This document shows, one piece after another, positions 8,978 through 17,374 of a DNA stretch of 64,000 nucleotides. Made by a program: the position numbers and the translations under genes. The stretch spans positions 37,197-101,196 of the forward strand of contig NZ_FOHW01000021.1 of NCBI RefSeq assembly GCF_900111735.1. The letters are read 5' to 3'. Numbering within the stretch: the first letter of the stretch is position 1; every line of letters starts with the position of its first letter. This DNA comes from Pseudomonas graminis. GTDB taxonomy: Bacteria > Pseudomonadota > Gammaproteobacteria > Pseudomonadales > Pseudomonadaceae. The notes below the pieces were generated by a model. The model worked only from the letters and a program-made list of their open reading frames with translations. It searched no databases and was not told where the DNA came from.

Positions 8978-9775
8978 TCAGGCGCGCTCTGCGACCCGGT
9001 GCTCGCGGACAGGGCCGTTACCTTCCTGCGATCGCTCCATCGTCATGCACCGCTCAAGGAACAGGAACATGTACTCGTAACTCTTGCAGATCGCCATTCG
9101 CAGGTCGCTCTGCAATTGTTCGCTGGGGTTGTTGCCGGCCAGGGTGCAAATGATTTCCAGCGCTTCCCAGGGGTGGGAGTCGTCGTACTGCGCATGCATC
9201 TTCAGCCACTTCATCGCACGCTTTCGTGTCTCCGAAGGGAACATATCCGCGTAAGTGTCCTGGGAGCAGACAACGGCCGACCATTCACCGGTGGCGCCTT
9301 CGATGGCGTAGTTGGTCGCCGCGATGGCCACCACCAGCGAATCAGACGAACAGCTGTGCCAGCACCAGTGATTCAACGCGTGAAGTTCAGACGGTACGCG
9401 CTGGGCCTGCAGGTCTTCCAGGGTCACCCCGTGGGCGGCGCTCCAGTTGACCCAGTAATCGGCGTGGTTGAGTTCGACCCGAATGTTGCGCATCAACCAT
9501 CGTCGCGCCATGTCTTCACCCGGGTGTCGGGCGAATCGGGTTTTGGTCAGGTTGTGCGCCATATAGACCGCGAACTGTTCGACGACCGGCCAGCCACCAA
9601 TCAAGTACTGGCGCATGGTCTTAGAACTGAGCCGCCCGTCACGCATGCGTTGATAAAGTTCATGCCCTACCACCTTGGCCTTGGCGTCACTGCAATCATC
9701 AATCAATTGCTGTGCCCAAGCGGGGTAACTGCTGGCATCCATCAGCGGACCGGTTCTAATGAACATATCGATCAC
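8978..9775 (-). CDS. Haem-oxygenase-fold (TenA/PqqC/CADD-like) putative diiron oxygenase
   Basis: Protein of 265 residues, usually annotated as TenA-family regulator or iron-containing redox enzyme. The start is taken as GTG 9775, because AAGGAG sits 7 nt upstream; ATG 9766 would leave 16 nt. It lacks a helix-turn-helix. The motif H194-x3-D198-x2-H201 (KMHAQYDDSHPW), with E101/H104 in RVELNHADYW and E159/E164 in NYAIEGATGEW, has the same pattern as the iron ligands of haem-oxygenase-like diiron oxidases such as CADD and SznF, whereas TenA thiaminases use a cysteine-based site. Substrate unknown. No thiamine or PQQ genes are nearby; the neighbours are two c-di-GMP enzymes. Confidence 0.75.
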   Translation of the reverse strand: MIDMFIRTGPLMDASSYPAWAQQLIDDCSDAKAKVVGHELYQRMRDGRLSSKTMRQYLIGGWPVVEQFAVYMAHNLTKTRFARHPGEDMARRWLMRNIRVELNHADYWVNWSAAHGVTLEDLQAQRVPSELHALNHWCWHSCSSDSLVVAIAATNYAIEGATGEWSAVVCSQDTYADMFPSETRKRAMKWLKMHAQYDDSHPWEALEIICTLAGNNPSEQLQSDLRMAICKSYEYMFLFLERCMTMERSQEGNGPVREHRVAERA

Positions 9776-9811
9776 TGTGTAGCTCCTTATGTGAGTGGCT
9801 TAAGGGTGTAT

Positions 9812-12277
9812 TCAGCGAAAAGTCCCGGGAGCGCTGAATAACAGGGGGGTCTGCCTCGCGGGCCGTGCGTGCAGAGATTCGCAGGTGAATAATTGCGGTC
9901 GCTCGATAACGTACCCCTGAGCGTAGTCCACACCGATTTCCAATAACGCCTGCTCTATCTGAGGGCTTTCGACGAACTCGGCGATCGTCTGTTTGCCCAT
10001 TACGTGCCCGATATGGTTGATCACTTCTACCATCGCCCGGTTGACCGGATCGTCGAGCATGTCCTTTACGAAACTGCCATCAATCTTCAGGAAGTCCACA
10101 GGCAAGTGCTTCAAGTACGCGAATGACGACATGCCTGCACAGAAGTCATCCAGAGAGAAACGGCATCCCAGACTTTTAAGTTCATTGATGAACCGAATGG
10201 CGCTGCCCAGGTTGGCGATCGCACTGGTTTCGGTGATTTCAAAACAGATAAGTTCAGGGGGGATTGCGTAGATCTGGAACTGCTGTCGCAAATACTCGAG
10301 AAAAGCGTCGTCGCCGATGCTGGTCCCGGACAGATTGATCGCACACACCGCCATCGGCCCTTTGCCGTGTCCGGACTTCAGACAGTCGGCAATGATCATG
10401 AAGACGTGCTGCACAACCCAGCGATCCAGAGTGGTCATCATGCCGTAGCGCTCGGCAGCGGGGATGAAACTGTCGGGCAGGATCATGCGCCCGGACTCGT
10501 CGCGCAGCCGCAACAGAATCTCGATATGGCCGTGGCTTTGCTCGGTATTGCGGCCCAGGGCTGCAATTTCCTGGGAATACAGGCAGAAGCGATTGTCCTC
10601 GAGGGCCATGTGCAGGCGCTGGATCCAGGCCATTTCACCAAAGCGGGTGGACAGATCGGAGTCGTCGTCGTGGTAGACCTGAACCCGGTTGCGGCCTTTT
10701 TCCTTGGCCATGTAGCAGGCCATGTCGGCGGCGCGCAGCGAAGTCTCGAGCGTGGTCGGGACGTCGTCGATGTGCACCAGGCCGATGCTGACGGTGGTGA
10801 CAAACGGCCGGCCTTTCCACACAAAATGCAGGCTTTCCACGGTTTGGCGCAGGCTTTCGGCGACCCGCTCGGCCGCCTCCGGCGCGCAATGTTCCAGAAG
10901 GATGCCGAACTCGTCACCGCCCAGGCGCGCGAGCGTGTCGCCTTCGCGCACGCCCTGTTGCAGCAGGGTACAAATGTGCCGCAGCAGTTCATCCCCTGCG
11001 GCATGCCCGCTGGTGTCGTTGACCAGCTTGAATTGATCGAGGTCGAGGAACATCAGCGCGTGCCGTGCAGGCTGCTCCGCCAGGCCGTTGAGGGCCAGTT
11101 CCAGGCGGTATTCGAACTCGCGGCGGTTGGCCAGGCCGGTCAGCGCATCGTGGGTCGCCTGCCAGGACAGATTGGCGATGTACTGACGCTCCTGGGTCAT
11201 GTCATGCAGCACCAGCACCGCGCCACTGACCTCGCCTTCGGTGCGGATGGGCGAACCGACCAGCGCAACCGAAACCGTGCTGCCGTCCAGGCGCTGAATC
11301 AATCTTGAGCATTCACTGCCCCCGCCCAGATTGCCGCTGAGCATGCGCTCGATCAGGGTTGAGGTGTCTTTCTGGTCATTCTCGTCGAGCAGACTGAACA
11401 GCGCGGCCAGCGGCAGACCGGCTGCCTGCTCGTTTTTCCAGTGAGTCATGTGCTCGGCGGCAGGGTTCATGTAAACGATGGAGCCGTCGACATCGGTGGT
11501 GATGACGCCGTCACCGATGGACTCGAGGGTGATCTGAGCGCGCTCTTTTTCCATCTGCAGCGCAATCGCAAAACCATGGCGCTGCTCCAGCAGTTTATGG
11601 GTGCGCAGCAGTGCAAGGATGATCAGGAACAGCGCGGTGGCGAGGTTGACCACCAGCAGAATCCGCAAGATGACCCGCGAGCCCTCCCCGAGCGCGTCGC
11701 TGAAGGCCATGGCCGCCGGCGTGACGCCTTCGTTGATGGCGCTGATGCGCTGGCGCCAGCCCATGACATCGCTGTTGCTGACGTTGCCTTCCTGGATCCT
11801 TGCGTGCATCTGGCGGGCGACTTGATCGAGCTGCACCAGGTAATTGTCACCGACCTTCCACAGGTCAATGGCCTTTTCCAGGTAGCTGAAGTGCTGGAAG
11901 TTCAGGTAGAGCCAGATGATGCTCTGCGCATCGTCGGGATGGTTGCCACCCTGCAGAATCCCCGCAGTGGCGCGGGCGATGTCGGGCACCGGTTGATCCA
12001 TCGCCAGACGCAAATCATGCCCGCCCTGGGGAATGGCAATCGCTTTCTGGTATCTGAGGTAATCGATGTCGTCGCGGCTGTTGGCGTAGAGGTTCAGGTA
12101 ATAGATGGCATCTTTCTGCCCTTTCGACCACAGGCTCTCGCCGCCAATGTAGCTGCGCACCGCCGACATCATGTACAGGCTGACGCAGCCAAGGAGTGCC
12201 TGTAACAGCACGACGGCGATAAATGGCCAAACGATGCCCAGAAGACGAGGCTTCTCGAGAGTCCGCTTTTGCTTCAT
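9812..12277 (-). CDS. rbdA: Membrane PAS-GGDEF-EAL protein, RbdA-like c-di-GMP regulator
   Basis: 821 residues: TM1 (about 13-35), periplasmic region (36-200), TM2 (202-224), PAS (245-370), GGDEF (372-535) and EAL (545-800). The GGDEF motif is intact at 453-457, with an I-site REGD at 444-447. The EAL signature is EIL (586-588, then LR), but downstream metal-site elements look intact: FEITETSA, LDDFCAGMSSF, KIDGSFV and the glutamate in IAEFVE. P. aeruginosa RbdA (biofilm dispersal phosphodiesterase) has the same architecture, nearly the same length, and is followed by the same ABC transporter block, which is why I use the symbol. Whether the cyclase is active or serves as an allosteric GTP site cannot be read from sequence. 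Confidence 0.8.
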   Translation of the reverse strand: MKQKRTLEKPRLLGIVWPFIAVVLLQALLGCVSLYMMSAVRSYIGGESLWSKGQKDAIYYLNLYANSRDDIDYLRYQKAIAIPQGGHDLRLAMDQPVPDIARATAGILQGGNHPDDAQSIIWLYLNFQHFSYLEKAIDLWKVGDNYLVQLDQVARQMHARIQEGNVSNSDVMGWRQRISAINEGVTPAAMAFSDALGEGSRVILRILLVVNLATALFLIILALLRTHKLLEQRHGFAIALQMEKERAQITLESIGDGVITTDVDGSIVYMNPAAEHMTHWKNEQAAGLPLAALFSLLDENDQKDTSTLIERMLSGNLGGGSECSRLIQRLDGSTVSVALVGSPIRTEGEVSGAVLVLHDMTQERQYIANLSWQATHDALTGLANRREFEYRLELALNGLAEQPARHALMFLDLDQFKLVNDTSGHAAGDELLRHICTLLQQGVREGDTLARLGGDEFGILLEHCAPEAAERVAESLRQTVESLHFVWKGRPFVTTVSIGLVHIDDVPTTLETSLRAADMACYMAKEKGRNRVQVYHDDDSDLSTRFGEMAWIQRLHMALEDNRFCLYSQEIAALGRNTEQSHGHIEILLRLRDESGRMILPDSFIPAAERYGMMTTLDRWVVQHVFMIIADCLKSGHGKGPMAVCAINLSGTSIGDDAFLEYLRQQFQIYAIPPELICFEITETSAIANLGSAIRFINELKSLGCRFSLDDFCAGMSSFAYLKHLPVDFLKIDGSFVKDMLDDPVNRAMVEVINHIGHVMGKQTIAEFVESPQIEQALLEIGVDYAQGYVIERPQLFTCESLHARPARQTPLLFSAPGTFR

Positions 12278-12547
12278 GGTGTCCCTTTGATCAGCACTAC
12301 CAGATACTCAGTCTCCCCACGCCAGGCAACCTTCCTGGAGCCTGAGAGACTTCGCTAATTTCCACGATGCGGCAGACAATCTCTCACATCTTTTACAAGA
12401 CGTAACCAGCCAATTGGGTCGAGAGACGTAAATATGACGCTTCTCACATTTCCAGCAATTGGCTCTGCAGAGCATAGCCCAAGAATTGACGTGGCTCAGT
12501 GGCGATAAGCCATTTCGACGCGGACCTCCACAACATGACAGGCTGTC
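12278..12547. other. Intergenic region between rbdA and ABC transporter gene
   Basis: 270 bp between the rbdA start and the stop of the ABC transporter gene. It is AT-richer than the flanks and presumably contains the rbdA promoter. AAAGGGAC lies upstream of the rbdA ATG. No REP element, strong terminator or small gene was seen. Confidence 0.4.
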
Positions 12548-14389
12548 TCACACTTGTTGCAGATGTCCGTAGAGCCTAGCGTACAGCCCGCCGTCCGCAA
12601 TCAGTTGCTGATGGTCACCGTCCTCGGCGATACGACCGCCATCGAACACCAATACACGGTCCGCCTGTTTAACCGCCGACAGGCGGTGGGCAATGATCAG
12701 CGTGGTACGGCCACTGAGAAAACGGTTCAGTGCCTGGTGCAGGTTGTACTCGGTGGCAGCGTCCAGCGCCGAAGTGGCCTCATCGAGAATCACCACCCTG
12801 GGGTCGGCCAGGACCATGCGCGCGATGGCCAGCCGCTGGCGCTGGCCGCCGGACAGGCGAACCCCCGAGCGCCCGACCACGCTGTCCAGCCCCAGCGGAA
12901 GCGCACGTATCGTGGCATCCATCTGGGCGATTTCCAGCGCCTGCCAGCAGGCCTTGTCGTCCTGCTCGCGGCCCATCAGCAGGTTGGCACGGACGGTGTC
13001 GTTGAACAACGCCGGATGCTGCAAGACCACGGCGACGTTCTCGCGAACAGTGTCCAGGCCGATCTCCTGCACGCTTGAACCACCGAAACGAATGACCCCG
13101 GACTGGGCGGTGTACAGGCCAAGCAGCAATTGCACCAGCGTGCTTTTGCCGCCGCCGCTGGCGCCCACAATCGCGACTTTTTCCCCTGGATTGATCGACA
13201 GATCCAGTTGATCGAGGACCAATTCGTCGTTATAGCCGAAGCTCAAGCCGCGCACGTCGATGCTCACGGTCTGCCGACCCGCGAATGGATTGGTTTGGCC
13301 CGGGTACTGAGGCTCGTCCGCCCGGGCCAGCAGTTCGTTGATACGGGTCAGTGCGCCGCCGGCCGCGTAGTAGGCGTACTGCAGATTCAGCAGTTGCTCG
13401 ACCGGCCCGATCATGAACCACAGGTAGCTGAACACCGCGAGCATGTGGCCGATGGACAGGTCGGAGAACAGCACCGTGAGCATGGCGGCAGCGCGGAAGA
13501 TGTCGATACCGAACTGGAACAGCAAGCCGCTGGCCCGACCCGAAGCGTCGCTTTTCCATTGAGACGACACCGCATAGTCGCGCACTTCCCGGGCGCGCAG
13601 GCCGAGCAATCCGAGGAAGTAACCCTGACGATTACTGGCACGGATTTCCTGAATGGATTCGAGGGTTTCGGTGAGCGCCTGGGTGAAGCGAGAGGTGCTG
13701 TCGTTTTCCAGTTTCTTGAGGTGTTTGACACGCTTGCCGAGCTTGACCGTGGCGAACACCACCAGCGGGTTGAACAGCAGGATCAGCAGCGCCAGTTGCC
13801 AGTGCATCCACATCAGAATGGCAGCGGTCCCCGTGAGGGTGAGCATCGCCACGAGAAACTTGCTCAGCGTCTCGCCGACGAATTTGTCAACGGTGTCCAG
13901 ATCCGTCACCAGATGCGCGGTGACCGTGCCGGTGCCGAGGCTCTCGTATTCGCTCAGGGAGATGCGCTTGAGCCGCTCGATCAGCCGCGTGCGGATGCGA
14001 TAGACGATGTCCTTGGCGAGCCCGGCGAACAGACGCGCCTGAATGACGTTGAACACCAGCGCGCCCAGTCGCAGACAAAGTGTCGCCAACAGCATCAGCC
14101 CGATATAGCCGACGGGCTTGTGCAAGCTTTCGGGCAAAAACTGATTCATGAAGATCAGCGCCGAATTGCCTTTGCCCAGCAGTACTTCATCGACCAGCAG
14201 GGGCAGCAATAGAGGAATCGGCACCGAACAGAGCACGGCCAGCACAGCGAAGCCGTTGGCCACCCACAGCGATTTTCGGTGTTGCAGGGCAAGGCGGCGG
14301 ATCTGCGCCCAGTTCAGGCGATCAACGGCAGGACGTTCATTGGCCGATGCGGCAGGATTGCGATGCTCCAGGTCGGGGACGTCAGGCAC
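12548..14389 (-). CDS. ABC transporter, fused permease/ATPase (MsbA-type half transporter)
   Basis: Half-size exporter, 613 residues from a GTG at 14389 that overlaps the preceding dsbA-like gene by 8 nt (translational coupling). The N-terminal half has six predicted membrane helices (about 45-320). The nucleotide-binding domain has Walker A GASGGGKST, signature LSGGQRQRLAIARM, Walker B VVILDEATSALD and the switch histidine in IAHRLS. The resemblance is to the MsbA/multidrug/lipid export group; substrate unknown. The longer open frame to 14434 runs deep into the upstream gene and is not favoured. Confidence 0.9.
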   Translation of the reverse strand: MPDVPDLEHRNPAASANERPAVDRLNWAQIRRLALQHRKSLWVANGFAVLAVLCSVPIPLLLPLLVDEVLLGKGNSALIFMNQFLPESLHKPVGYIGLMLLATLCLRLGALVFNVIQARLFAGLAKDIVYRIRTRLIERLKRISLSEYESLGTGTVTAHLVTDLDTVDKFVGETLSKFLVAMLTLTGTAAILMWMHWQLALLILLFNPLVVFATVKLGKRVKHLKKLENDSTSRFTQALTETLESIQEIRASNRQGYFLGLLGLRAREVRDYAVSSQWKSDASGRASGLLFQFGIDIFRAAAMLTVLFSDLSIGHMLAVFSYLWFMIGPVEQLLNLQYAYYAAGGALTRINELLARADEPQYPGQTNPFAGRQTVSIDVRGLSFGYNDELVLDQLDLSINPGEKVAIVGASGGGKSTLVQLLLGLYTAQSGVIRFGGSSVQEIGLDTVRENVAVVLQHPALFNDTVRANLLMGREQDDKACWQALEIAQMDATIRALPLGLDSVVGRSGVRLSGGQRQRLAIARMVLADPRVVILDEATSALDAATEYNLHQALNRFLSGRTTLIIAHRLSAVKQADRVLVFDGGRIAEDGDHQQLIADGGLYARLYGHLQQV

Positions 14390-15017
14390 TGGCGTTGCGC
14401 TCCAGCCAGCGACCGAGCAGCGGCCCGAGGACATCGAGGGGTTGATAGCCGTTGGTCAGCAACGCCAGTTGGCCGTTGTTCTCGGCGAGCAGGGTCGGAA
14501 ACCCGGCAATGCCGAGGTCCTGAACCCAGGAGAAATCCGACGCGGTCGCGGTGTGCTGCTCGACACTGTCGAAGGCTTCGGCGAACTCGATGCGCGGCAA
14601 GCCGGCTTTTTCGGCGAGCTCCGCCAGCACCGAGCCGTGGGTGACGTCGCGGCCGTGAAGGTAAAAGGCCTGCTGGATTTCTTTGACCAGCCGCCAGGCG
14701 ACGTCCGGCGCCAGGCTGCGCGCCGCAACGATGGCCCGGCAGGCGGGCGCGGTGTCGTAGACAAAACCGTCGGGCAAGGCGCCGTCAAAACGGAAAGCCT
14801 GGCCCGTGGCCTCGTGCACCGCTTGCCAGTGTTCGAGAATGTAGCGTTTGGTCGCCGGCTCCAGCGCTGCGCCACTGCCGGTGCGCAATCCGCCCACCAC
14901 CAGATGCAACGGCACCCCCGCCGCTGCCGCCTGCTCGACCAATGCTTCGGCCACCGGAGAAAATCCCCAGCACCAGGAACACATCGGGTCCATCACGTAC
15001 AGCAGGCGGGTGGACAT
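14382..15017 (-). CDS. DsbA-family (FrnE-like) thiol oxidoreductase
   Basis: 211 residues, thioredoxin fold with the large helical insertion of the DsbA/FrnE/HCCA-isomerase group. The active-site motif is CSWC at residues 13-16, and the cis-proline loop is GIAGFPTL near residue 170. There is no signal peptide, so it should act in the cytoplasm, unlike DsbA proper. The stop TGA overlaps the ABC transporter start, and the gene begins 3 nt after trhO on the same strand, so trhO-dsbA-ABC form a transcription unit. Substrate unknown. Confidence 0.85.
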   Translation of the reverse strand: MSTRLLYVMDPMCSWCWGFSPVAEALVEQAAAAGVPLHLVVGGLRTGSGAALEPATKRYILEHWQAVHEATGQAFRFDGALPDGFVYDTAPACRAIVAARSLAPDVAWRLVKEIQQAFYLHGRDVTHGSVLAELAEKAGLPRIEFAEAFDSVEQHTATASDFSWVQDLGIAGFPTLLAENNGQLALLTNGYQPLDVLGPLLGRWLERNASA

Positions 15018-15020
15018 GGT

Positions 15021-15992
15021 TCAGGCCTCGTTGCTTGGGGTTTCAGTCGCCTGGCCGTCAAGCGCGCGATAATTGCGACCGATCGGGTGCGGCTGATTGC
15101 GTGCTTTCGCCAAGTCGATCTGCTTCTGCCGGTCGATGGCGCTGCGGCGGGTTTTCTCACTCAGCGAATCCCAGCAATGCGGGCAACTGACGCCGGGCGA
15201 ATAATGCTCGCTGGCACGGTCCTCTGCGCTGATCGGCGTGCGGCAGGCATGACATTGATCGTAGTCGCCTTCGGTCAGGTCATGGCGCACAGTGACGCGA
15301 TTGTCGAACACGAAGCAGTCGCCCTGCCAGCGGGTTTCTTCCTGAGGGACTTCTTCCAGGTATTTGAGAATGCCGCCCTTGAGGTGATAGACCTCCTCGA
15401 AGCCTTCGCCGAGCATGTAGCTGGACGCCTTTTCACAGCGAATGCCGCCGGTGCAGAACATGGCGACCTTCTTGTGCTTCGCCGGATCGAAATGGGCTTT
15501 GATGTAGTCCGGAAACTCACGGAATGAAGTGGTCTTGGGGTCGATCGCGCCTTCGAAGGTGCCGATGGACACTTCGTAATCGTTGCGCGTGTCGATGAGC
15601 AGCACTTCGGGGTCGGCGATCAGCGCGTTCCAGTCCTTGGGATCGACGTAGGTGCCAACGGCCTTGTTCGGGTCAACGCCCGGCACGCCCAGGGTCACGA
15701 TCTCTTTCTTCAGTTTGACCTTGGTGCGATAGAACGGCTGCTCGTCGCAGTACGATTCCTTGTGGTCGATGTCGACCATTCGCGGATCGTTCTTCAGCCA
15801 GGCCATCAAGCCGTCGATGCCCTCGCGGCTGCCGGAGACCGTGCCGTTGATACCCTCTTCGGCGATCAGCAGCGTACCTTTGATGCCGTTGTCGACCATG
15901 GCTTGCAACAGCGGCTCGCGCAACGCGACGTAATCGGAAAGGGTGACGAATTTGTACAGCGCCGCGACGACGATGGGGGCGGTTTGGGTCAT
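15021..15992 (-). CDS. trhO: tRNA uridine(34) hydroxylase (rhodanese family)
   Basis: Known in E. coli as TrhO (YceA), which catalyses O2-dependent hydroxylation of wobble uridine to ho5U, the precursor of cmo5U/mcmo5U. 323 residues: N-terminal UPF0176 domain (about 8-100), a rhodanese domain (110-225) with catalytic Cys180 in FCTGGIRCEKAS, and a C-terminal tail with two CxxC-like pairs (CHAC, CPHC) that may bind zinc. It is first in the trhO-dsbA-ABC unit, with a REP element upstream separating it from bolA. Confidence 0.93.
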   Translation of the reverse strand: MTQTAPIVVAALYKFVTLSDYVALREPLLQAMVDNGIKGTLLIAEEGINGTVSGSREGIDGLMAWLKNDPRMVDIDHKESYCDEQPFYRTKVKLKKEIVTLGVPGVDPNKAVGTYVDPKDWNALIADPEVLLIDTRNDYEVSIGTFEGAIDPKTTSFREFPDYIKAHFDPAKHKKVAMFCTGGIRCEKASSYMLGEGFEEVYHLKGGILKYLEEVPQEETRWQGDCFVFDNRVTVRHDLTEGDYDQCHACRTPISAEDRASEHYSPGVSCPHCWDSLSEKTRRSAIDRQKQIDLAKARNQPHPIGRNYRALDGQATETPSNEA

Positions 15993-16169
15993 GTAGCGTC
16001 TCCAGGTGGTGACCCTCGCAAAGGGCCTACCGGGTGAATGATTCAGATGAACGCGTGCCGACCGGGCAACGCGGCGCGGATTCTATCAAGAATCGACGAC
16101 GGGCACTCAGGGTCGTGATCAGCGTGAATGAGGCGGGGTCATCAAAGAGTTAGCAGCGACACCCAACCT

Positions 16170-16256
16170 GTAGGAGCGCGCTTGCCGGCGATCACGGAGT
16201 GTCAGACATCGAGATGTACCAGACAAATCGTAGTCCCGGGCAAGCGCGCTCCTACA
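16170..16256. repeat. REP palindrome pair (family A, REPIN-like)
   Basis: Two inverted REP arms face each other: GTAGGAGCGCGCTTGCCGGC at the left and the complementary CGGGCAAGCGCGCTCCTACA at the right, around a short unrelated spacer. It fills the gap between bolA and trhO, a typical extragenic location. This is the GTAGGAGCG-type family seen repeatedly in this window and widespread in Pseudomonas. Confidence 0.9.
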
Positions 16257-16267
16257 AAGGTCGCGCT

Positions 16268-16564
16268 TTAGTCGTGCCCACCCGCACAGGTCGGGGAAGA
16301 CGGCGCGGCGCCGAGCTTCGCCCATTCTTCCGGGGTGTAGGTGTGCAGCGCCAGCGCGTGGAACTCACCCATCAGGCCACCGAGCAGGCCATAGACCTTC
16401 TGGTGACGCTTGACCGCGTTGAGGCCAGCGAACTGCTCGCTGACCACTACCGCCTTGTAGTGAGTGTCCGTGCCGCGACTGTGCATGTGGCTTTCATTGA
16501 GCACCTGAAGGTACTCGGGCTGAAAGACCGTCAACGCGGATTCGATTCGCTGTTGCATGCTCAT
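16268..16564 (-). CDS. bolA: BolA family transcriptional/Fe-S homeostasis protein
   Basis: 98 residues; class II KH-like BolA fold with the conserved HVxVVSxxFxGxxxVxRHQxVY-type core seen here as HYKAVVVSEQFAGLN followed by RHQKVYGLL. The conserved histidine of the RHQ segment is the residue that, with a monothiol glutaredoxin, coordinates a shared [2Fe-2S] cluster in characterised family members. The N-terminal MSMQQRIE is typical. It starts 12 nt after the DUF2059 gene and is probably co-transcribed with it. The role in morphology or stress is known from E. coli; direct DNA binding is debated. Confidence 0.93.
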   Translation of the reverse strand: MSMQQRIESALTVFQPEYLQVLNESHMHSRGTDTHYKAVVVSEQFAGLNAVKRHQKVYGLLGGLMGEFHALALHTYTPEEWAKLGAAPSSPTCAGGHD

Positions 16565-16576
16565 GTCAGGCTTCGC

Positions 16577-17113
16577 TTATGGCTTCTTGGCAGGAGCAGC
16601 CGGTGCAGCAGGCTTGGCGCCGGCCGGGGTCAGTTCCTTGGTCATGTCGGCGAGCAGCTTGTTGACCACAGGCACCGCGCTTTCCAGTTTGCTCTGGGTC
16701 AGCTGGAAGGACTGCTGGCTGATCTGCGGCATCTTGGCCTGGACTTTCTGGCCCAGTGGGGACTGGTAGAAGGCAACCAGGTCTTTCAGCTCGCTTTCGG
16801 TGAAGTTGGAGGTGTACAGCTTGACCATGTCAGGCTGCAGTTTTGGCCAGCTGATCACCTGATCCAGCGCGGCGTTGGCCTTGCCCTGATAGGTTTCGAG
16901 GGTGGCTTGCTTGGACGCAGGTGCTTTGGTTTCAGCGAAACGCTGAGCAAACATCTGCTGGACTTGCATGTAGACCGGCGCACCCAGTTGATCGGCGTGA
17001 GCCAGTTTGAGGAACGCTACAGCACTGGCTTCATGGCTGGCGGTATCGGCAAGAACCTGGCCGCTGGCACATACCAGAGCAACCGCAGCACAAATGGCAC
17101 GAAGACGGGTCAT
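16577..17113 (-). CDS. DUF2059 secreted protein
   Basis: 178 residues. Residues 1-22 form a signal peptide (MTRLRAICAAVALVCASGQVLA) ending in a signal peptidase I site. The mature part is helical, with the DUF2059 core FTESELKDLVAFYQSPLGQK near residue 115, then an alanine/proline/lysine-rich tail. Probably periplasmic; function unknown. It lies directly upstream of bolA and divergent from fumC, an arrangement conserved in Pseudomonas as far as I recall. Confidence 0.85.
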   Translation of the reverse strand: MTRLRAICAAVALVCASGQVLADTASHEASAVAFLKLAHADQLGAPVYMQVQQMFAQRFAETKAPASKQATLETYQGKANAALDQVISWPKLQPDMVKLYTSNFTESELKDLVAFYQSPLGQKVQAKMPQISQQSFQLTQSKLESAVPVVNKLLADMTKELTPAGAKPAAPAAPAKKP

Positions 17114-17374
17114 CGAGTTTCCTTATCTAGCAAGCGAGGCAGAACCCCAAGGCCGGCCATTCTGCCCCGCTTTGCGCATTTCCCTCAACCCCTGAACCTA
17201 CGAGCGGTTATCCCGAGGACCTGAAGGACTTCCCCACACGCAGGTTTAGGGCGACCGGCCCGGGCCTTTTGTCGCACACTGTCCGCACCTGTTCCGACCG
17301 CACAGCAGCCACGGGGAACCCACCGGCTCCCCCGGTTACTAAACTGCGCAAATCGATCTTAAGGAGAGAGTCCA

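Noticed and set aside
12278..12547. Riboswitch upstream of rbdA
   Set aside because: No known aptamer consensus (including c-di-GMP or glycine types) can be matched.
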